64,000 nt of DNA, taken from Mesorhizobium sp. WSM3860. GTDB lineage: Bacteria > Pseudomonadota > Alphaproteobacteria > Rhizobiales > Rhizobiaceae. Each line of letters starts with the position of its first letter. The first letter of the stretch is position 1. The notes beneath the pieces are model-generated. The model ran no database searches and was not told the DNA's origin. It saw only the letters and a list, made by a program, of their open reading frames with translations. The position numbers and the translations under genes are program-made. Positions 9,767-18,328 of the stretch are shown here, one piece after another. The stretch spans positions 1 to 64,000 of the forward strand of contig NZ_NSGF01000003.1 of the NCBI RefSeq assembly GCF_002294995.1, in the 5' to 3' direction.

Positions 9767-10162
9767 CGCTGCCCCCACATAGAAAGGTGGTTTGTGGTAA
9801 TCGCGAGGGCAGCGCAGCGCAAGCGTCGCTTTTCTTCCGCCATTTTGTTGCGCTGCAACATCGACCCTTGCATTTTGCGGCGGACTCGGCCATATGCGGC
9901 TGCATAGGCGCTTGGGCCGAACTTCGGCTTTCTCCACTAATTGAGACTGGTTGCGTCTGTTTTCCCTCTTTCCGGTTGGCCTCCCGCCGATCGGCAAGCC
10001 GGCGAAAGAGCCCCGGGGCATGACGCCCGCGGGCACGACAGCGCAGCCGCGCGGACGCTCCCCGTCCGCCGCCTTGTCGTTTCCTGACAATTTTTCGACG
10101 GCAGGTTGCGCCCTGCCGCCATCGATGTTTGCGGTCACAGGGCCGCGTGAAAGAAGACAATT
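9767..10162. other. 396-bp divergent intergenic region
   Basis: Lies between pccB (minus) and the helicase (plus) and should hold both promoters. I see no supportable gene. The one clear element is the TGTTGC-GCT-GCAACA palindrome listed separately; GCGC-rich steps precede it at about 9811-9830. Confidence 0.6.
9846..9860. promoter_or_regulatory. palindromic operator candidate upstream of pccB
   Basis: TGTTGC-GCT-GCAACA is a perfect 6-bp inverted repeat with a 3-bp spacer, 80-94 bp upstream of the pccB ATG. Its TTGC/GCAA arms recall the TTTGCAAA sites of PccR/ScfR-type short-chain acyl regulators, but the match is partial and the assignment is inference. Confidence 0.4.
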
Positions 10163-11611
10163 TTGACCAACGAAAATCAGGCGGACCAGAACGGTTTCGC
10201 CACCCTTGGAATCACCGGCGCGCTGCTTAAGACCGCCAATGCCGCCGGCTTCACCGATCCGAAGCCGATTCAGGTCCAGGCGATCCCGCCGCAGCTCGAA
10301 GGCCGCGACATATTCGGCATCGCCCAGACCGGTTCCGGCAAGACGGCGGCTTTCGCACTGCCGATCCTGTCGAAGATCATCGGGCTGGGCACGAAGCGCC
10401 GGCCGAAGACGGCGCGCGCGCTGATCCTGGCGCCGACACGCGAGCTAGCCGTACAGATCGAGGACACTATCAAGCTGCTCGCCAAGGGCGCGCACATCTC
10501 GACCGCGCTCGTGCTCGGCGGCGTCTCCCGCTACAGCCAGGTGAAGAAGATCGCGCCCGGCGTCGATATTCTGATCGCCACGCCCGGCCGGCTGACCGAC
10601 CTCGTGCGCGAAGGCGACCTCATCCTTGCCGACACGAAGTGGCTGGTGCTCGATGAGGGCGACCGCATGCTCGACATGGGCTTCATCAACGACGTCAAGC
10701 GCATCGCCAAGGCGACCGCGCCGAACCGCCAGACCGCGCTGTTCTCGGCCACCATGCCAAACGAGATCGCGGAGCTCGCCAAGGGCTTGCTTAAGGATCC
10801 CGTCCGCATCGAAGTCTCTCCGCAGAGCACGACGGCGGCCGAGATCGTGCAAAGCGTGGTGCTCGCTCGTACCAAGCAGAAGCGCCAGGTGCTGTCCAAG
10901 ATGCTGGCCGACGAGGCGATGCGCTCGGTCATCGTGTTCTCGCGCACCAAGCATGGCGCCGATCGCGTCACCAAGGACCTTGCCCGCGACGGATTCGACG
11001 CCGCCGTGATCCATGGCAACAAGTCGCAGAACGCGCGCCAGAAGGCGCTCAACGATTTCCGCGACGGCTCGGTGCGTATTCTGGTGGCGACCGATATCGC
11101 CGCGCGAGGCATCGACGTGCCCGGCATCAGCCATGTCGTGAATTTCGACCTGCCGGACGAAGCGGAGAGCTATGTGCACCGTATCGGCCGTACCGGCCGC
11201 AACGGCAGGGACGGCATCGCGATCACGCTTTGCGATCCATCGGAGAACGGCAAGCTGCGGCAGGTCGAGCGCATCATCCGCATGAAACTTCCGGTCATTG
11301 CCGATCATCTCGGCAGCCCCGACCCGCAGCGCGATCCGAAGGAAAGGACCGAGCGTCATTTCGAGCCGGCCAATGACCGCGAGCACCATGGCGGCCGTCG
11401 TGACGGCCGCCGTCCCGGCAGCGGCAACAACGGCAAGAAGCGCTTCGGCGGCAAGCCTGGTGGTGAGCGCCAATTCGCGCCGAAGCCGCAAGGCGAACGT
11501 CCTGCGGGCGCCAAGCCGAATGGCGAGCGCAAGCCTGACGGCTTCAAGCCCTTCAAGGGCAACAACAAGCGCCGCTTCGGCGGCAAGCGGCCGGCGAACC
11601 GGGCCGCTTAA
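10163..11611 (+). CDS. DEAD-box ATP-dependent RNA helicase (RhlE-like)
   Basis: Unwinds structured RNA; such helicases act in ribosome assembly, RNA decay and cold adaptation. The 482-residue product has all core motifs in order: a Q motif region with [20 protein letters not shown] (Walker A), PTRELA, TPGRL, DEGD in place of the usual DEAD, SAT, and the C-terminal [11 protein letters not shown] and HRIGRTGR. The last 90 residues are Gly/Arg/Lys rich and probably bind RNA. The start is a TTG at 10163 with GAAAGAAG just upstream; no ATG gives a complete Q motif. A terminator follows. Confidence 0.92.
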   Translation: MTNENQADQNGFATLGITGALLKTANAAGFTDPKPIQVQAIPPQLEGRDIFGIAQTGSGKTAAFALPILSKIIGLGTKRRPKTARALILAPTRELAVQIEDTIKLLAKGAHISTALVLGGVSRYSQVKKIAPGVDILIATPGRLTDLVREGDLILADTKWLVLDEGDRMLDMGFINDVKRIAKATAPNRQTALFSATMPNEIAELAKGLLKDPVRIEVSPQSTTAAEIVQSVVLARTKQKRQVLSKMLADEAMRSVIVFSRTKHGADRVTKDLARDGFDAAVIHGNKSQNARQKALNDFRDGSVRILVATDIAARGIDVPGISHVVNFDLPDEAESYVHRIGRTGRNGRDGIAITLCDPSENGKLRQVERIIRMKLPVIADHLGSPDPQRDPKERTERHFEPANDREHHGGRRDGRRPGSGNNGKKRFGGKPGGERQFAPKPQGERPAGAKPNGERKPDGFKPFKGNNKRRFGGKRPANRAA

Positions 11612-11638
11612 AGCCACCAAGGTTTGATTGAAATAGGC

Positions 11639-11675
11639 AACGGCCGGAAGCAACGCTCCGGCCGTTTCTCGTTTC
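11639..11675 (+). terminator. helicase gene terminator
   Basis: AACGGCCGGA and TCCGGCCGTT form a 10-bp stem around an 8-nt loop, followed by TTCTCGTTT. It lies 28 bp after the helicase stop and just before the convergent hydrolase gene's stop. Confidence 0.75.
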
Positions 11676-12663
11676 ACAGGCTCGATTGCTGCTGCATCAG
11701 CGCCTTCACCCACACCACGATCCGCTCTGTCAGAAAGCCCGTGGTCTGCGGCGACAGCGCATCGCCTGCAATGACGTGGTTGTCCGGGTCGCCCGTATCG
11801 TCGACCGGCACCAGCTCGTGCGGACCGCCCCAGCGGCCGGCCACCTCGCGCGTGCGGTCCGGCCGCACCACCTTGTCGGCATCCGAGAAGATGAACAGGG
11901 CCGGGATGGTCGTGTTCTCGACCGGCGCGCGATAGGCGAGCTCGGTCAGCGCAGCCATCGGCAAGGTCGCGGCCATCGGATATTTGGTGGTCCAGAATTT
12001 TTCGTGCAGCGCGTTGCGCGCTGCAAAACTGCGCTCCCTGCCGCCGACGAGCTCGGCAATCTCTCTGCCCCAAGGCAGGGTAAGCACCTCGGCGCCGGAC
12101 GCCTTGACGCCGAAATTGGGCGAGATGAATGCGATTGCCGCGACGCCGTCGGAAGCACCAGGCTGGGTTGCAGCCCATGTCGCCAGTGAGGCGCCGGTCG
12201 AGGTGGAGATAACGATCACCTGGTCGCCGATCGCGCGGCCGATCGCCAGCGCCTCCTCATAGTCGTTGATCCAGGCATTCACGCTGCCTTCGGCCATGGC
12301 CTCGCCGCCCTGCCCGTGGCCGGTCAGGCGGGTGTAGAAGAGATTGGCCTCGAGCTCCTCGGCGACATCGTCCGGCAGCGGCCGGATCTCGCCCTTGGAT
12401 GCCGAAAATCCGTGGATGTAGACGATCGCAAGCTTGGTCTTGGCGTGAACCAACGGGTTCGCCCAGATGATCTCCTTGTCCAACCCGTCACGGATATTGG
12501 GCACAGCCGCTTCTTCGCGCGCCAGATAGGCCTGAGGATCGTCGCCGATCACCGAAGGATCGAAACGGATCATCGTGTCGACCGCTACGCGTGGGCCGAG
12601 GTAGAAACCTGAGAGGAGGATAACGACGAAACCCAGTACCGTAAGCAAGATCCGTCGCCCCAT
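11674..12663 (-). CDS. membrane-anchored alpha/beta hydrolase
   Basis: Alpha/beta-hydrolase fold protein of 329 residues, substrate unknown. Residues 5-22 form a membrane anchor or uncleaved signal, placing the catalytic domain probably in the periplasm. The oxyanion segment is IHGFSASKG near residue 84. The nucleophile elbow reads S-T-S-T-G with S155 as likely nucleophile, so the first Gly of GxSxG is Ser. DADKVVRP and the late DNHV supply likely acid and His. ATG 12663 has GGAG at good spacing; a TTG at 12675 is the alternative. Confidence 0.82.
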   Translation of the reverse strand: MGRRILLTVLGFVVILLSGFYLGPRVAVDTMIRFDPSVIGDDPQAYLAREEAAVPNIRDGLDKEIIWANPLVHAKTKLAIVYIHGFSASKGEIRPLPDDVAEELEANLFYTRLTGHGQGGEAMAEGSVNAWINDYEEALAIGRAIGDQVIVISTSTGASLATWAATQPGASDGVAAIAFISPNFGVKASGAEVLTLPWGREIAELVGGRERSFAARNALHEKFWTTKYPMAATLPMAALTELAYRAPVENTTIPALFIFSDADKVVRPDRTREVAGRWGGPHELVPVDDTGDPDNHVIAGDALSPQTTGFLTERIVVWVKALMQQQSSL

Positions 12664-12739
12664 GACCGACTCCAAGCAACAATTCTCAACCTATGGCGGT
12701 GCCCGCCGAGAGGCAATCTCTCCCGCCGGATCAGTCGCT

Positions 12740-12835
12740 GTCGTGCAAAAGCGTGCGACGGTTTTAGGAAACGACGTGCATAGAAAGGCTCAAACGCGTC
12801 GCCTGGCTCCGTTTCAGCGCGAGGCGCTTTACGCC
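12740..12835. repeat. dispersed palindromic repeat, family A (copy 1)
   Basis: GTCGT...AAAA...TTTT...ACGAC forms a hairpin at 12740-12775, followed by GTGCATAGAAA and a GC-rich arm ending AGCGCGAGGCGCTTTA. The layout matches the copies at 19808-19862 and 63283-63333. It fills the space between the hydrolase and SDR genes. Confidence 0.55.
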
Positions 12836-13674
12836 GCTTTGTCCGTTGGGCTTTTTTCGCCCGGCATCTTGCGGTCGAAATACAACGGCCGTCCCCGCCA
12901 GCTGGTGGTCAGCCCGATCACCAGTCGGCCTACGGGTCGCGGCAGCAGGCCGAGCAGCTTCAGCGGCCAGCTTATGTGATAAGGGAAGGTGACTTCGAAG
13001 CCTCCCTTGCGGATGCCCCGCGCCATGCGGCGCGATGCCCGGTGAACAGGCATCAGGCTCGGCATCGGCAGCATGTTCTTCTCAGTCAGCGGCGTGTCGA
13101 CGAAGCCCGGATTGATCACCTGGATGCGGATGTTCATCTTGTCGAAGTCGTATTTCAGCGATTCCGCCAGAATGTTGATTGCCGCCTTGGTACCGCCATA
13201 GGCGGCGGTGGTCGGCCAGCCGGAATAGGCCGTGACCGACCCGACCAGGACGACATGCCCGCGCCCTCGCATGCGCATATAATCGACGGCAGGCACCAGT
13301 CCGTTGACGATGCCGAAATAATTGACAGCGAAGGAACGATGAAAATCGCGCACCACGAGATGCTCACCGGGGGTGGCGATGTAGTTGCCGGCGTTGAAGA
13401 CGGCGAGCACGATCGGCCCCATGTCTTTCTCGATCGCCGCGACAGTGCGTGCCATCCCTTCTTCGTCGGTCACATCGCAGGGAAAGGATTTCACGTGGCC
13501 GGCCATCTGCGCGGTCTCGACCAGCAGCGTATCGGCTGGGTCGCTGGCCAGCGCCGTCACCGCGACGGCATAGCCTTGCCTCGCCAGATCCTTGGCCAGC
13601 GCCCGGCCGAGGCCGCTGCTGCCGCCCGTGATCCAAGCGACACCGTCTTTCGGGTTGGCCCGGTAGAGTGTCAT
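12829..13674 (-). CDS. short-chain dehydrogenase/reductase
   Basis: NAD(P)-dependent oxidoreductase of the classical SDR family, 281 residues. The cofactor motif TGGSSGLG lies at residues 16-23, NAGN follows, and the catalytic Ser and YxxxK are seen in VGSVTAYSGWPTTAAYGGTK. The C-terminal 50 residues include a hydrophobic stretch (HISWPLKLLGLLPRPVGRLV) that may touch membrane lipid, as in SDRs acting on lipids or sterols. Substrate is unknown. The nearest gene on the same strand is the hydrolase downstream, but a repeat separates them. Confidence 0.88.
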   Translation of the reverse strand: MTLYRANPKDGVAWITGGSSGLGRALAKDLARQGYAVAVTALASDPADTLLVETAQMAGHVKSFPCDVTDEEGMARTVAAIEKDMGPIVLAVFNAGNYIATPGEHLVVRDFHRSFAVNYFGIVNGLVPAVDYMRMRGRGHVVLVGSVTAYSGWPTTAAYGGTKAAINILAESLKYDFDKMNIRIQVINPGFVDTPLTEKNMLPMPSLMPVHRASRRMARGIRKGGFEVTFPYHISWPLKLLGLLPRPVGRLVIGLTTSWRGRPLYFDRKMPGEKSPTDKAA

Positions 13675-13813
13675 TGAAAGTCCTGCGAATTGTCTGGGCT
13701 AGTGCTCTAGCGGCGAAGAAATGGGATGAAAAGAGCGCTTTTTGAATGCATCGTTGAAATGCTCGGGAGCATTGCAGCGCCCGGAATGCGACTGGACCAG
13801 GTAAAATCTTGCC

Positions 13814-13842
13814 TTGAAACCGCGGCTTCCGGTTTTTAGGGT
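13814..13842 (+). promoter_or_regulatory. candidate cysK promoter
   Basis: TTGAAA at 13814-13819 and TAGGGT at 13837-13842 are separated by 17 bp, giving a start about 20 bp before the cysK ATG. The -35 is good and the -10 moderate. The rest of 13675-13868 shows nothing else clear. Confidence 0.35.
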
Positions 13843-13868
13843 CTCGCCGCACGCATAAAGGAATCTCC

Positions 13869-14903
13869 ATGCCCCGTAATGTGATCGAAGCGATCGGCAA
13901 CACCCCCTTGATCCGGCTCAACAAGGCTTCGGACGCGACCGGCTGCGAGATCCTGGGCAAGGCCGAATTCATGAATCCGGGGCAATCGGTCAAGGACCGT
14001 GCAGGCCTCTTCATCATCAGGGACGCCGAACAGCGCGGATTGCTGAGGCCCGGTGGTGTCATCGTCGAAGGGACCGCCGGCAACACCGGCATCGGCCTCA
14101 CCCTGGTCGCCAAGGCGCTCGGCTACCGGACCGTCATTGTCATCCCCGACACGCAAAGCCAGGAGAAGAAGGACACGATCAAGATCCTGGGAGCCGAGCT
14201 GATCGAAGTGCCGGCGGTGCCCTATAAGAACCCGAACAACTATGTGAAGCTTTCCGGGCGGCTCGCCGAGCAGATGGCGCGGTCGGAGCCGAACGGCGCG
14301 ATCTGGGCGAACCAGTTCGACAATGTCGCCAATCGCGACGGCCACATCCGCACGACTGCCGAGGAGATCTGGACCCAGACCGGCGGCAAGGTCGACGGCT
14401 TCGTGTCAGCCGTCGGATCCGGCGGCACGCTCGCCGGCGTTGCGCTCGGACTCAAGGCCAAGAGCAGGCAAGTCAAGATCGCGCTTGCCGATCCGTTGGG
14501 TGCCGCGCTCTACAGTTTCTATACCAGCGGTGAGCTGAAAGCCGAGGGCAGCTCGATCACCGAAGGCATCGGCCAAGGTCGCATCACCGCCAATCTCGAC
14601 GAATTCACGCCGGACTTCTCCTACCAGATACCGGACGAGGAGGCGTTGCCGATCATCTTCGACCTGATCCAGGAAGAGGGTCTCTGCGTCGGTGGCTCGA
14701 CGGGCATCAACATCGCCGGCGCCATCCGATTGGCGCGCGAGCTCGGCCCCGGCCATACCGTCGTGACGATCCTCGCCGACTACGGCACGCGCTACCAGTC
14801 GAAGCTGTTCAATCCCGAGTTCCTGCGCGGCAAGAACCTGCCGGTGCCTGGCTGGATGGAAGAAAAAGCCAACATCCCGGTGCCGTTCGAAAAGGTGGCC
14901 TGA
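13869..14903 (+). CDS. cysK: cysteine synthase A (O-acetylserine sulfhydrylase)
   Basis: PLP enzyme that makes cysteine from O-acetylserine and sulfide in the cytoplasm. The 344-residue product has the PLP lysine in NPGQSVKDRAG (about residue 43), the substrate loop EGTAGNTGIGL and the phosphate-binding VGSGGTLAG. It is about 20 residues longer than E. coli CysK, mainly at the C-terminus. Its stop overlaps the alaX start by one base (TGATG), and sseA and a GNAT gene follow, so this looks like a cysteine and sulfur operon. Confidence 0.93.
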   Translation: MPRNVIEAIGNTPLIRLNKASDATGCEILGKAEFMNPGQSVKDRAGLFIIRDAEQRGLLRPGGVIVEGTAGNTGIGLTLVAKALGYRTVIVIPDTQSQEKKDTIKILGAELIEVPAVPYKNPNNYVKLSGRLAEQMARSEPNGAIWANQFDNVANRDGHIRTTAEEIWTQTGGKVDGFVSAVGSGGTLAGVALGLKAKSRQVKIALADPLGAALYSFYTSGELKAEGSSITEGIGQGRITANLDEFTPDFSYQIPDEEALPIIFDLIQEEGLCVGGSTGINIAGAIRLARELGPGHTVVTILADYGTRYQSKLFNPEFLRGKNLPVPGWMEEKANIPVPFEKVA

Positions 14904-15646
14904 TGGCGCAGAGGACCGAAGCGCTGTTTCGCGACGACGCCTATCTGAGCACGGCGGAGGCGCAAGTTGTCGCCATCAACGATCGCGGCGGCATCCTTCT
15001 CGACCGCACGATCTTCTACGCTACATCGGGCGGGCAGCCAGGCGATACGGGCATGTTGGAGCGCGTCGACGGCAGCCGCATCGCGATCGCCGCCACCATC
15101 ACCGGCGAGACCAAGGACGAGATCATCCATGTGCCGGCGCCTGAGCAGGCCCTGCCGGCCGTCGGTGAAAAGCTGAAGCTCGCCATCGACTGGCAGCGGC
15201 GGCATCTTCTGATGCGTATGCACTCCGCCTGCCATCTGCTCACCGTGGTCTGCCCGTTTCCGATCACCGGGGCAGCGGTCGCCGAGGACGACAGCCGCGT
15301 CGATTTCGACATTCCCGATGCCGGCTTCAGCAAGGAGGACGTGACAGCGAGGTTGATGGAGCTTGTGCGGGCCAACCATCCCATCTTCACGCGGCTGATC
15401 ACCGACGAGGAACTTTCGGCCAATCCCGGGCTTGTCAAATCGAAGAACGTGCGGCCGCCCGTCGGCACCGGCAGGATTCGCCTGGTCTGCATCGGCGAGA
15501 ATGCCTCAATCGACAGTCAGCCTTGCGGCGGTACCCATGTGAAGAGCACCGGCGAAATCGGCGAGATCCATATCGGCAAGATCGAAAAGAAGGGCCGCGA
15601 GAACCGGCGCTTCCGCATCCGCTTCGGGCCGATGCCGGCGAATTGA
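14903..15646 (+). CDS. alaX: alanyl-tRNA editing protein AlaX
   Basis: Free-standing editing domain related to AlaRS that hydrolyses wrongly charged Ser-tRNA(Ala) or Gly-tRNA(Ala). The 247-residue length fits the AlaX-M class. Zinc ligands are visible as H107-SAC-H111 and C208-GGT-H212. The N-terminal half (SGGQPGDTG) matches the beta-barrel of the family. The ATG overlaps the cysK stop. Its place behind a serine-consuming cysteine synthase is suggestive of a link to serine pools, but that is inference. Confidence 0.9.
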   Translation: MAQRTEALFRDDAYLSTAEAQVVAINDRGGILLDRTIFYATSGGQPGDTGMLERVDGSRIAIAATITGETKDEIIHVPAPEQALPAVGEKLKLAIDWQRRHLLMRMHSACHLLTVVCPFPITGAAVAEDDSRVDFDIPDAGFSKEDVTARLMELVRANHPIFTRLITDEELSANPGLVKSKNVRPPVGTGRIRLVCIGENASIDSQPCGGTHVKSTGEIGEIHIGKIEKKGRENRRFRIRFGPMPAN

Positions 15647-15692
15647 CGAAGCAACACCTACCAAAGTCGCGAGGAGCGGGCAGGAGAGGAAA

Positions 15693-16544
15693 ATGGCCGA
15701 AGACAGCCCATTCATCGTCGACGCGGATTGGCTCGAGAAGCGGTTGGGAACGCCAGGACTGACCGTCATTGACGCGTCCTGGTACTTGCCGGCGCAGAAA
15801 CGCGACGCCCGCGCCGAGTATGACGACGCCCATATTCCCGGTGCCCGCTTCCTCGATCAGGACGCCGTTTCGGACCCGGATTCCAAGCTGCCGCACACAT
15901 TGGCGTCGCCCCGATATTTCGCGCAATATGTCGGCTCGATGGGCGTTTCGGCCGACGACACGATCGTCATCTATGATGGTCCAGGCTATTTCTCGGCGCC
16001 GCGCGCCTGGTGGATGTTCCGCGTCATGGGTGTCTTCCAGGTCTATATCCTGAATGGCGGCTTCGACCGCTGGAAGGCGGAAGGTCGGCCGGTAACGGCG
16101 GAGCAGACCCGGATCGCGCCTTGCGTCTTTTATGCCGATTTCGATGCAAGCCGGGTTGTCAGCCTCGACGAAATGCGCCGGATCGTCGGAAGCGGAGAAA
16201 GCCAGATCGCCGATGCGCGCTCACCCGGGCGTTTCGCCGGAACCGATCCCGAGCCGCGTCCCGGCGTCCGTTCCGGCCATATGCCCGGCGCTCGCAATGT
16301 TCCGGTTGCCGCGCTCGCCGAGAATGGCGAGCTGCTGACCAAAGATCGCTTGCGCAAGGTCATTGAGGAAGCCGGAATCGACCTTACAAAGCCGGTCGTC
16401 ACGTCGTGCGGATCTGGCATTACCGCGGCGGCGATCACCTTGGCGCTGGAAACGCTTGGCCATACCGACAACAGGCTGTACGACGGCTCATGGACCGAAT
16501 GGGGTGGGCTGAGCGACACGCCCGTGGTGACGGGCAAGGAATGA
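15693..16544 (+). CDS. sseA: 3-mercaptopyruvate sulfurtransferase
   Basis: Two-domain rhodanese-fold enzyme that passes sulfur from 3-mercaptopyruvate to thiol acceptors or cyanide. The 283-residue product has an inactive N-terminal domain with HIPGARFLD and a catalytic C-terminal domain with C239 in CGSGITA; that loop marks mercaptopyruvate rather than thiosulfate enzymes. It follows alaX by 46 bp, with a GGAGAGG ribosome site, and overlaps the GNAT gene by ATGA. Confidence 0.92.
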   Translation: MAEDSPFIVDADWLEKRLGTPGLTVIDASWYLPAQKRDARAEYDDAHIPGARFLDQDAVSDPDSKLPHTLASPRYFAQYVGSMGVSADDTIVIYDGPGYFSAPRAWWMFRVMGVFQVYILNGGFDRWKAEGRPVTAEQTRIAPCVFYADFDASRVVSLDEMRRIVGSGESQIADARSPGRFAGTDPEPRPGVRSGHMPGARNVPVAALAENGELLTKDRLRKVIEEAGIDLTKPVVTSCGSGITAAAITLALETLGHTDNRLYDGSWTEWGGLSDTPVVTGKE

Positions 16545-17113
16545 CGGCGATGGAAAACGGTGTACCGAAGGATATCGATGTCACGGTCACATTCCTTGAA
16601 ATGCACACACCGCCGGCCTCATCTCCCCCGCTGCCCTACAACCGGCAGATCGCGTTGCTGAGGACCAAGGACATTCCGCTGCATTTCTACCGCTACCTGA
16701 TGGATCGCGTCGGGCGCAAATGGCACTGGGTCAACGTGCTCAGACTCAGCGACGAGGAACTGGCCGCCGGTCTGCATCGTGAGGACCGCGACATCAGCGT
16801 GCTCTACCTCGACGGCTCTCCCGCCGGCTTCTTCGACCTCAAGCCGCATCTGCCCGAGGAAGTGGAACTCGCCTATTTCGGCATGATGGAACATGCGCAC
16901 GGCCAGGGTATCGGCCGCTGGTTCCTGGGAGCGGCCATCTCGGCTGCATGGTCGTATGGGCCGAAGCGCATCACCGTGCAGACCTGCACGCTCGATCACC
17001 CGGCGGCGTTGCCGCTTTACCAGAAGCTTGGCTTTACGCCGGTTGCGCAGAAGAAAGAGATCGTGCATCCGCTGACCTTCGCCGAGCGCTCGGCAAGCGT
17101 CATGCGGCCGTAG
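16541..17113 (+). CDS. GNAT family N-acetyltransferase
   Basis: Acetyl-CoA dependent acetyltransferase, 190 residues, substrate unknown. The GNAT core shows FFDLKPHLPEEVELAYFGMM (strands 4), the acetyl-CoA loop AHGQGIGRWFLGAAI (Q-x-x-G-x-G/A type) and the C-terminal NHPAALPLYQKLGF-like segment (DHPAALPLYQKLGFTPV). The start is ATG 16541, overlapping the sseA stop (ATGA), so it closes the cysK operon. The broken GFA gene lies immediately downstream on the opposite strand. Confidence 0.88.
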   Translation: MTAMENGVPKDIDVTVTFLEMHTPPASSPPLPYNRQIALLRTKDIPLHFYRYLMDRVGRKWHWVNVLRLSDEELAAGLHREDRDISVLYLDGSPAGFFDLKPHLPEEVELAYFGMMEHAHGQGIGRWFLGAAISAAWSYGPKRITVQTCTLDHPAALPLYQKLGFTPVAQKKEIVHPLTFAERSASVMRP

Positions 17114-17467
17114 CTAAAGGGGAAGCGCGGGGCAGTCGGCTGCGTCGAGGCCGCTTGCGCAACCGGCGGCGGCTGGCTCTCGAAGGTCGGCAGCGACGTG
17201 TCGATGCAGGTCCAGCGAGGCGCCTTGGTCGTCCAGATCGTCGCTGCGGCCGTATCATGTTCGGATCGTGTTTCGCTGTCGGCCACGCCTTCGTAGTCGC
17301 GCGTCTTGCCGGCGATCGTCATGTGCGCCGTCAGGAAGCAGACGCTCACCGTGGCGTTGCCCGCGGCGATATACTGGCAGAAGCGGCACCAGCACAGAAC
17401 GCGCGGTGAGCGGCTCCGCGCGACTCTCGTAGCGGACTGCACCGCACAGGCATCCCCCGGTGATCAT
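17114..17467 (-). pseudogene. broken GFA-family (CENP-V/GFA domain) gene
   Basis: The start at 17467 encodes MITGGCLCGAVRYESRAEPL, a clear GFA N-terminus with its first zinc cysteines. Near 17402 the frame shifts: removing one T gives LCWCRFCQYIAAGNATVSV, the second zinc site. Further on, YEGVADS jumps to a C-terminal family-like IWTTKAPRWTCIDTSLPTFE, with the middle segment that should hold the third CxxC zinc site missing, which implies an internal deletion of some 40-50 codons. No stop is found before the GNAT gene. An intact GFA gene lies at 56766. Confidence 0.75.
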
Positions 17468-17698
17468 GCTCGGATCATCGGCCGACCTCAGCCGCCCGCG
17501 CGCCACAGCCCTCCTTCCGCGATCATCATGACGCGGAGCGCCGTACATGGCGGGTCCGGTAACTCTAGTGTCGTGATTTCGGGTTTGTAAGATTTCGATA
17601 CTGAGCTTCGAGCGACGCCGAACCGCTTGGCAGGAATCGGGTGGCAGGCGCCGTCGGTCCGGCATAATTTCCGGCCAAGGACACCGGAGAATTTCGCC

Positions 17699-18166
17699 AT
17701 GAGCATCCAGTTCAAAGCCCTGCCGACCGAAGCCGTACGCGCCTTGCAACGGGGAGGGCCCGACGCTTACGGACATACGCCCGAACGACGGATTTCCGAT
17801 GGTGATGGCGTGCCGTGCCGGCATTGCATGAAGAACGTCGCAACCGGCGACAGCTATCTCATCCTCGCCTACCGGCCGTTTCCGGAGCTTCAGCCTTACG
17901 CCGAGACCGGGCCGATCTTCCTGCATGCGGACGAATGCCAACGCGCCGCGGAGGCGGACGCACTGCCCGAGATGCTCGAAAGCAGCGATTACATCGTGCG
18001 CGGATACAGCAAGGACGACCGCATCGTCTACGGCAGCGGCGCCGTCGTCCCGACTGGCGATATAGCGGCCCGCGCCGAGACTTTGTTCGAGCGCGACGCC
18101 ATAGCCTACATTCACGTCCGCTCGGCACGGAACAATTGCTACCAGTGCCGCATCGAACGAGCTTGA
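17699..18166 (+). CDS. DUF1203 family protein
   Basis: Small cytoplasmic protein of 155 residues with the DUF1203 pattern; no function is established for the family. It contains two CxxC pairs, CRHC near residue 39 and CYQC near the C-terminus, that could bind a metal. The start ATG 17699 has GGAG 10 nt upstream; an in-frame start at 17627 would add residues unlike the family. It stands alone, with the broken GFA gene upstream on the other strand. Confidence 0.78.
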   Translation: MSIQFKALPTEAVRALQRGGPDAYGHTPERRISDGDGVPCRHCMKNVATGDSYLILAYRPFPELQPYAETGPIFLHADECQRAAEADALPEMLESSDYIVRGYSKDDRIVYGSGAVVPTGDIAARAETLFERDAIAYIHVRSARNNCYQCRIERA

Positions 18167-18175
18167 TCGCCGGCA

Positions 18176-18204
18176 AAAAAATGCCCGCCGATGGTCTGGC
18201 GGGC
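18176..18204 (-). terminator. intrinsic terminator on the minus strand
   Basis: GCCCGCC, 8-nt loop, GGCGGGC; on the minus strand the stem is followed by AT and then seven T. No annotated minus-strand gene ends here, which is why a small RNA is proposed. On the plus strand there is no T run, so it serves DUF1203 poorly. Confidence 0.7.
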
Positions 18205-18295
18205 CGTTGGAAGTCTGTGACAGAAGCCTTCGGCAGAGCCGCCAGCGGGGCCGGTTTTCACCGAAACCGAGAGCGACCGTAGCCATCGGGTAACG
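18176..18295 (-). ncRNA. candidate small RNA (minus strand)
   Basis: A transcript starting near 18295 and ending at the terminator at 18176-18204 would be about 120 nt. On the minus strand a TAGACA box (complement of 18301-18306) is correctly placed for that start, and a perfect CRP-type palindrome is centred 41.5 bp upstream. Internal stems include CGGTTT/AAACCG and TCTG/CAGA. No convincing ORF is present: the frame from its only early ATG runs through the terminator. No known RNA family is recognised. Confidence 0.4.
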
Positions 18296-18328
18296 AAATC
18301 TGTCTAGGCAGGTTTCTTAAGGGCCGAA

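Noticed and set aside
17488..17698. Minus-strand protein-like frame upstream of the broken GFA gene
   Set aside because: Translation ends in a tidy stop before GFA, but has no recognisable motif and covers the expected promoter of DUF1203.
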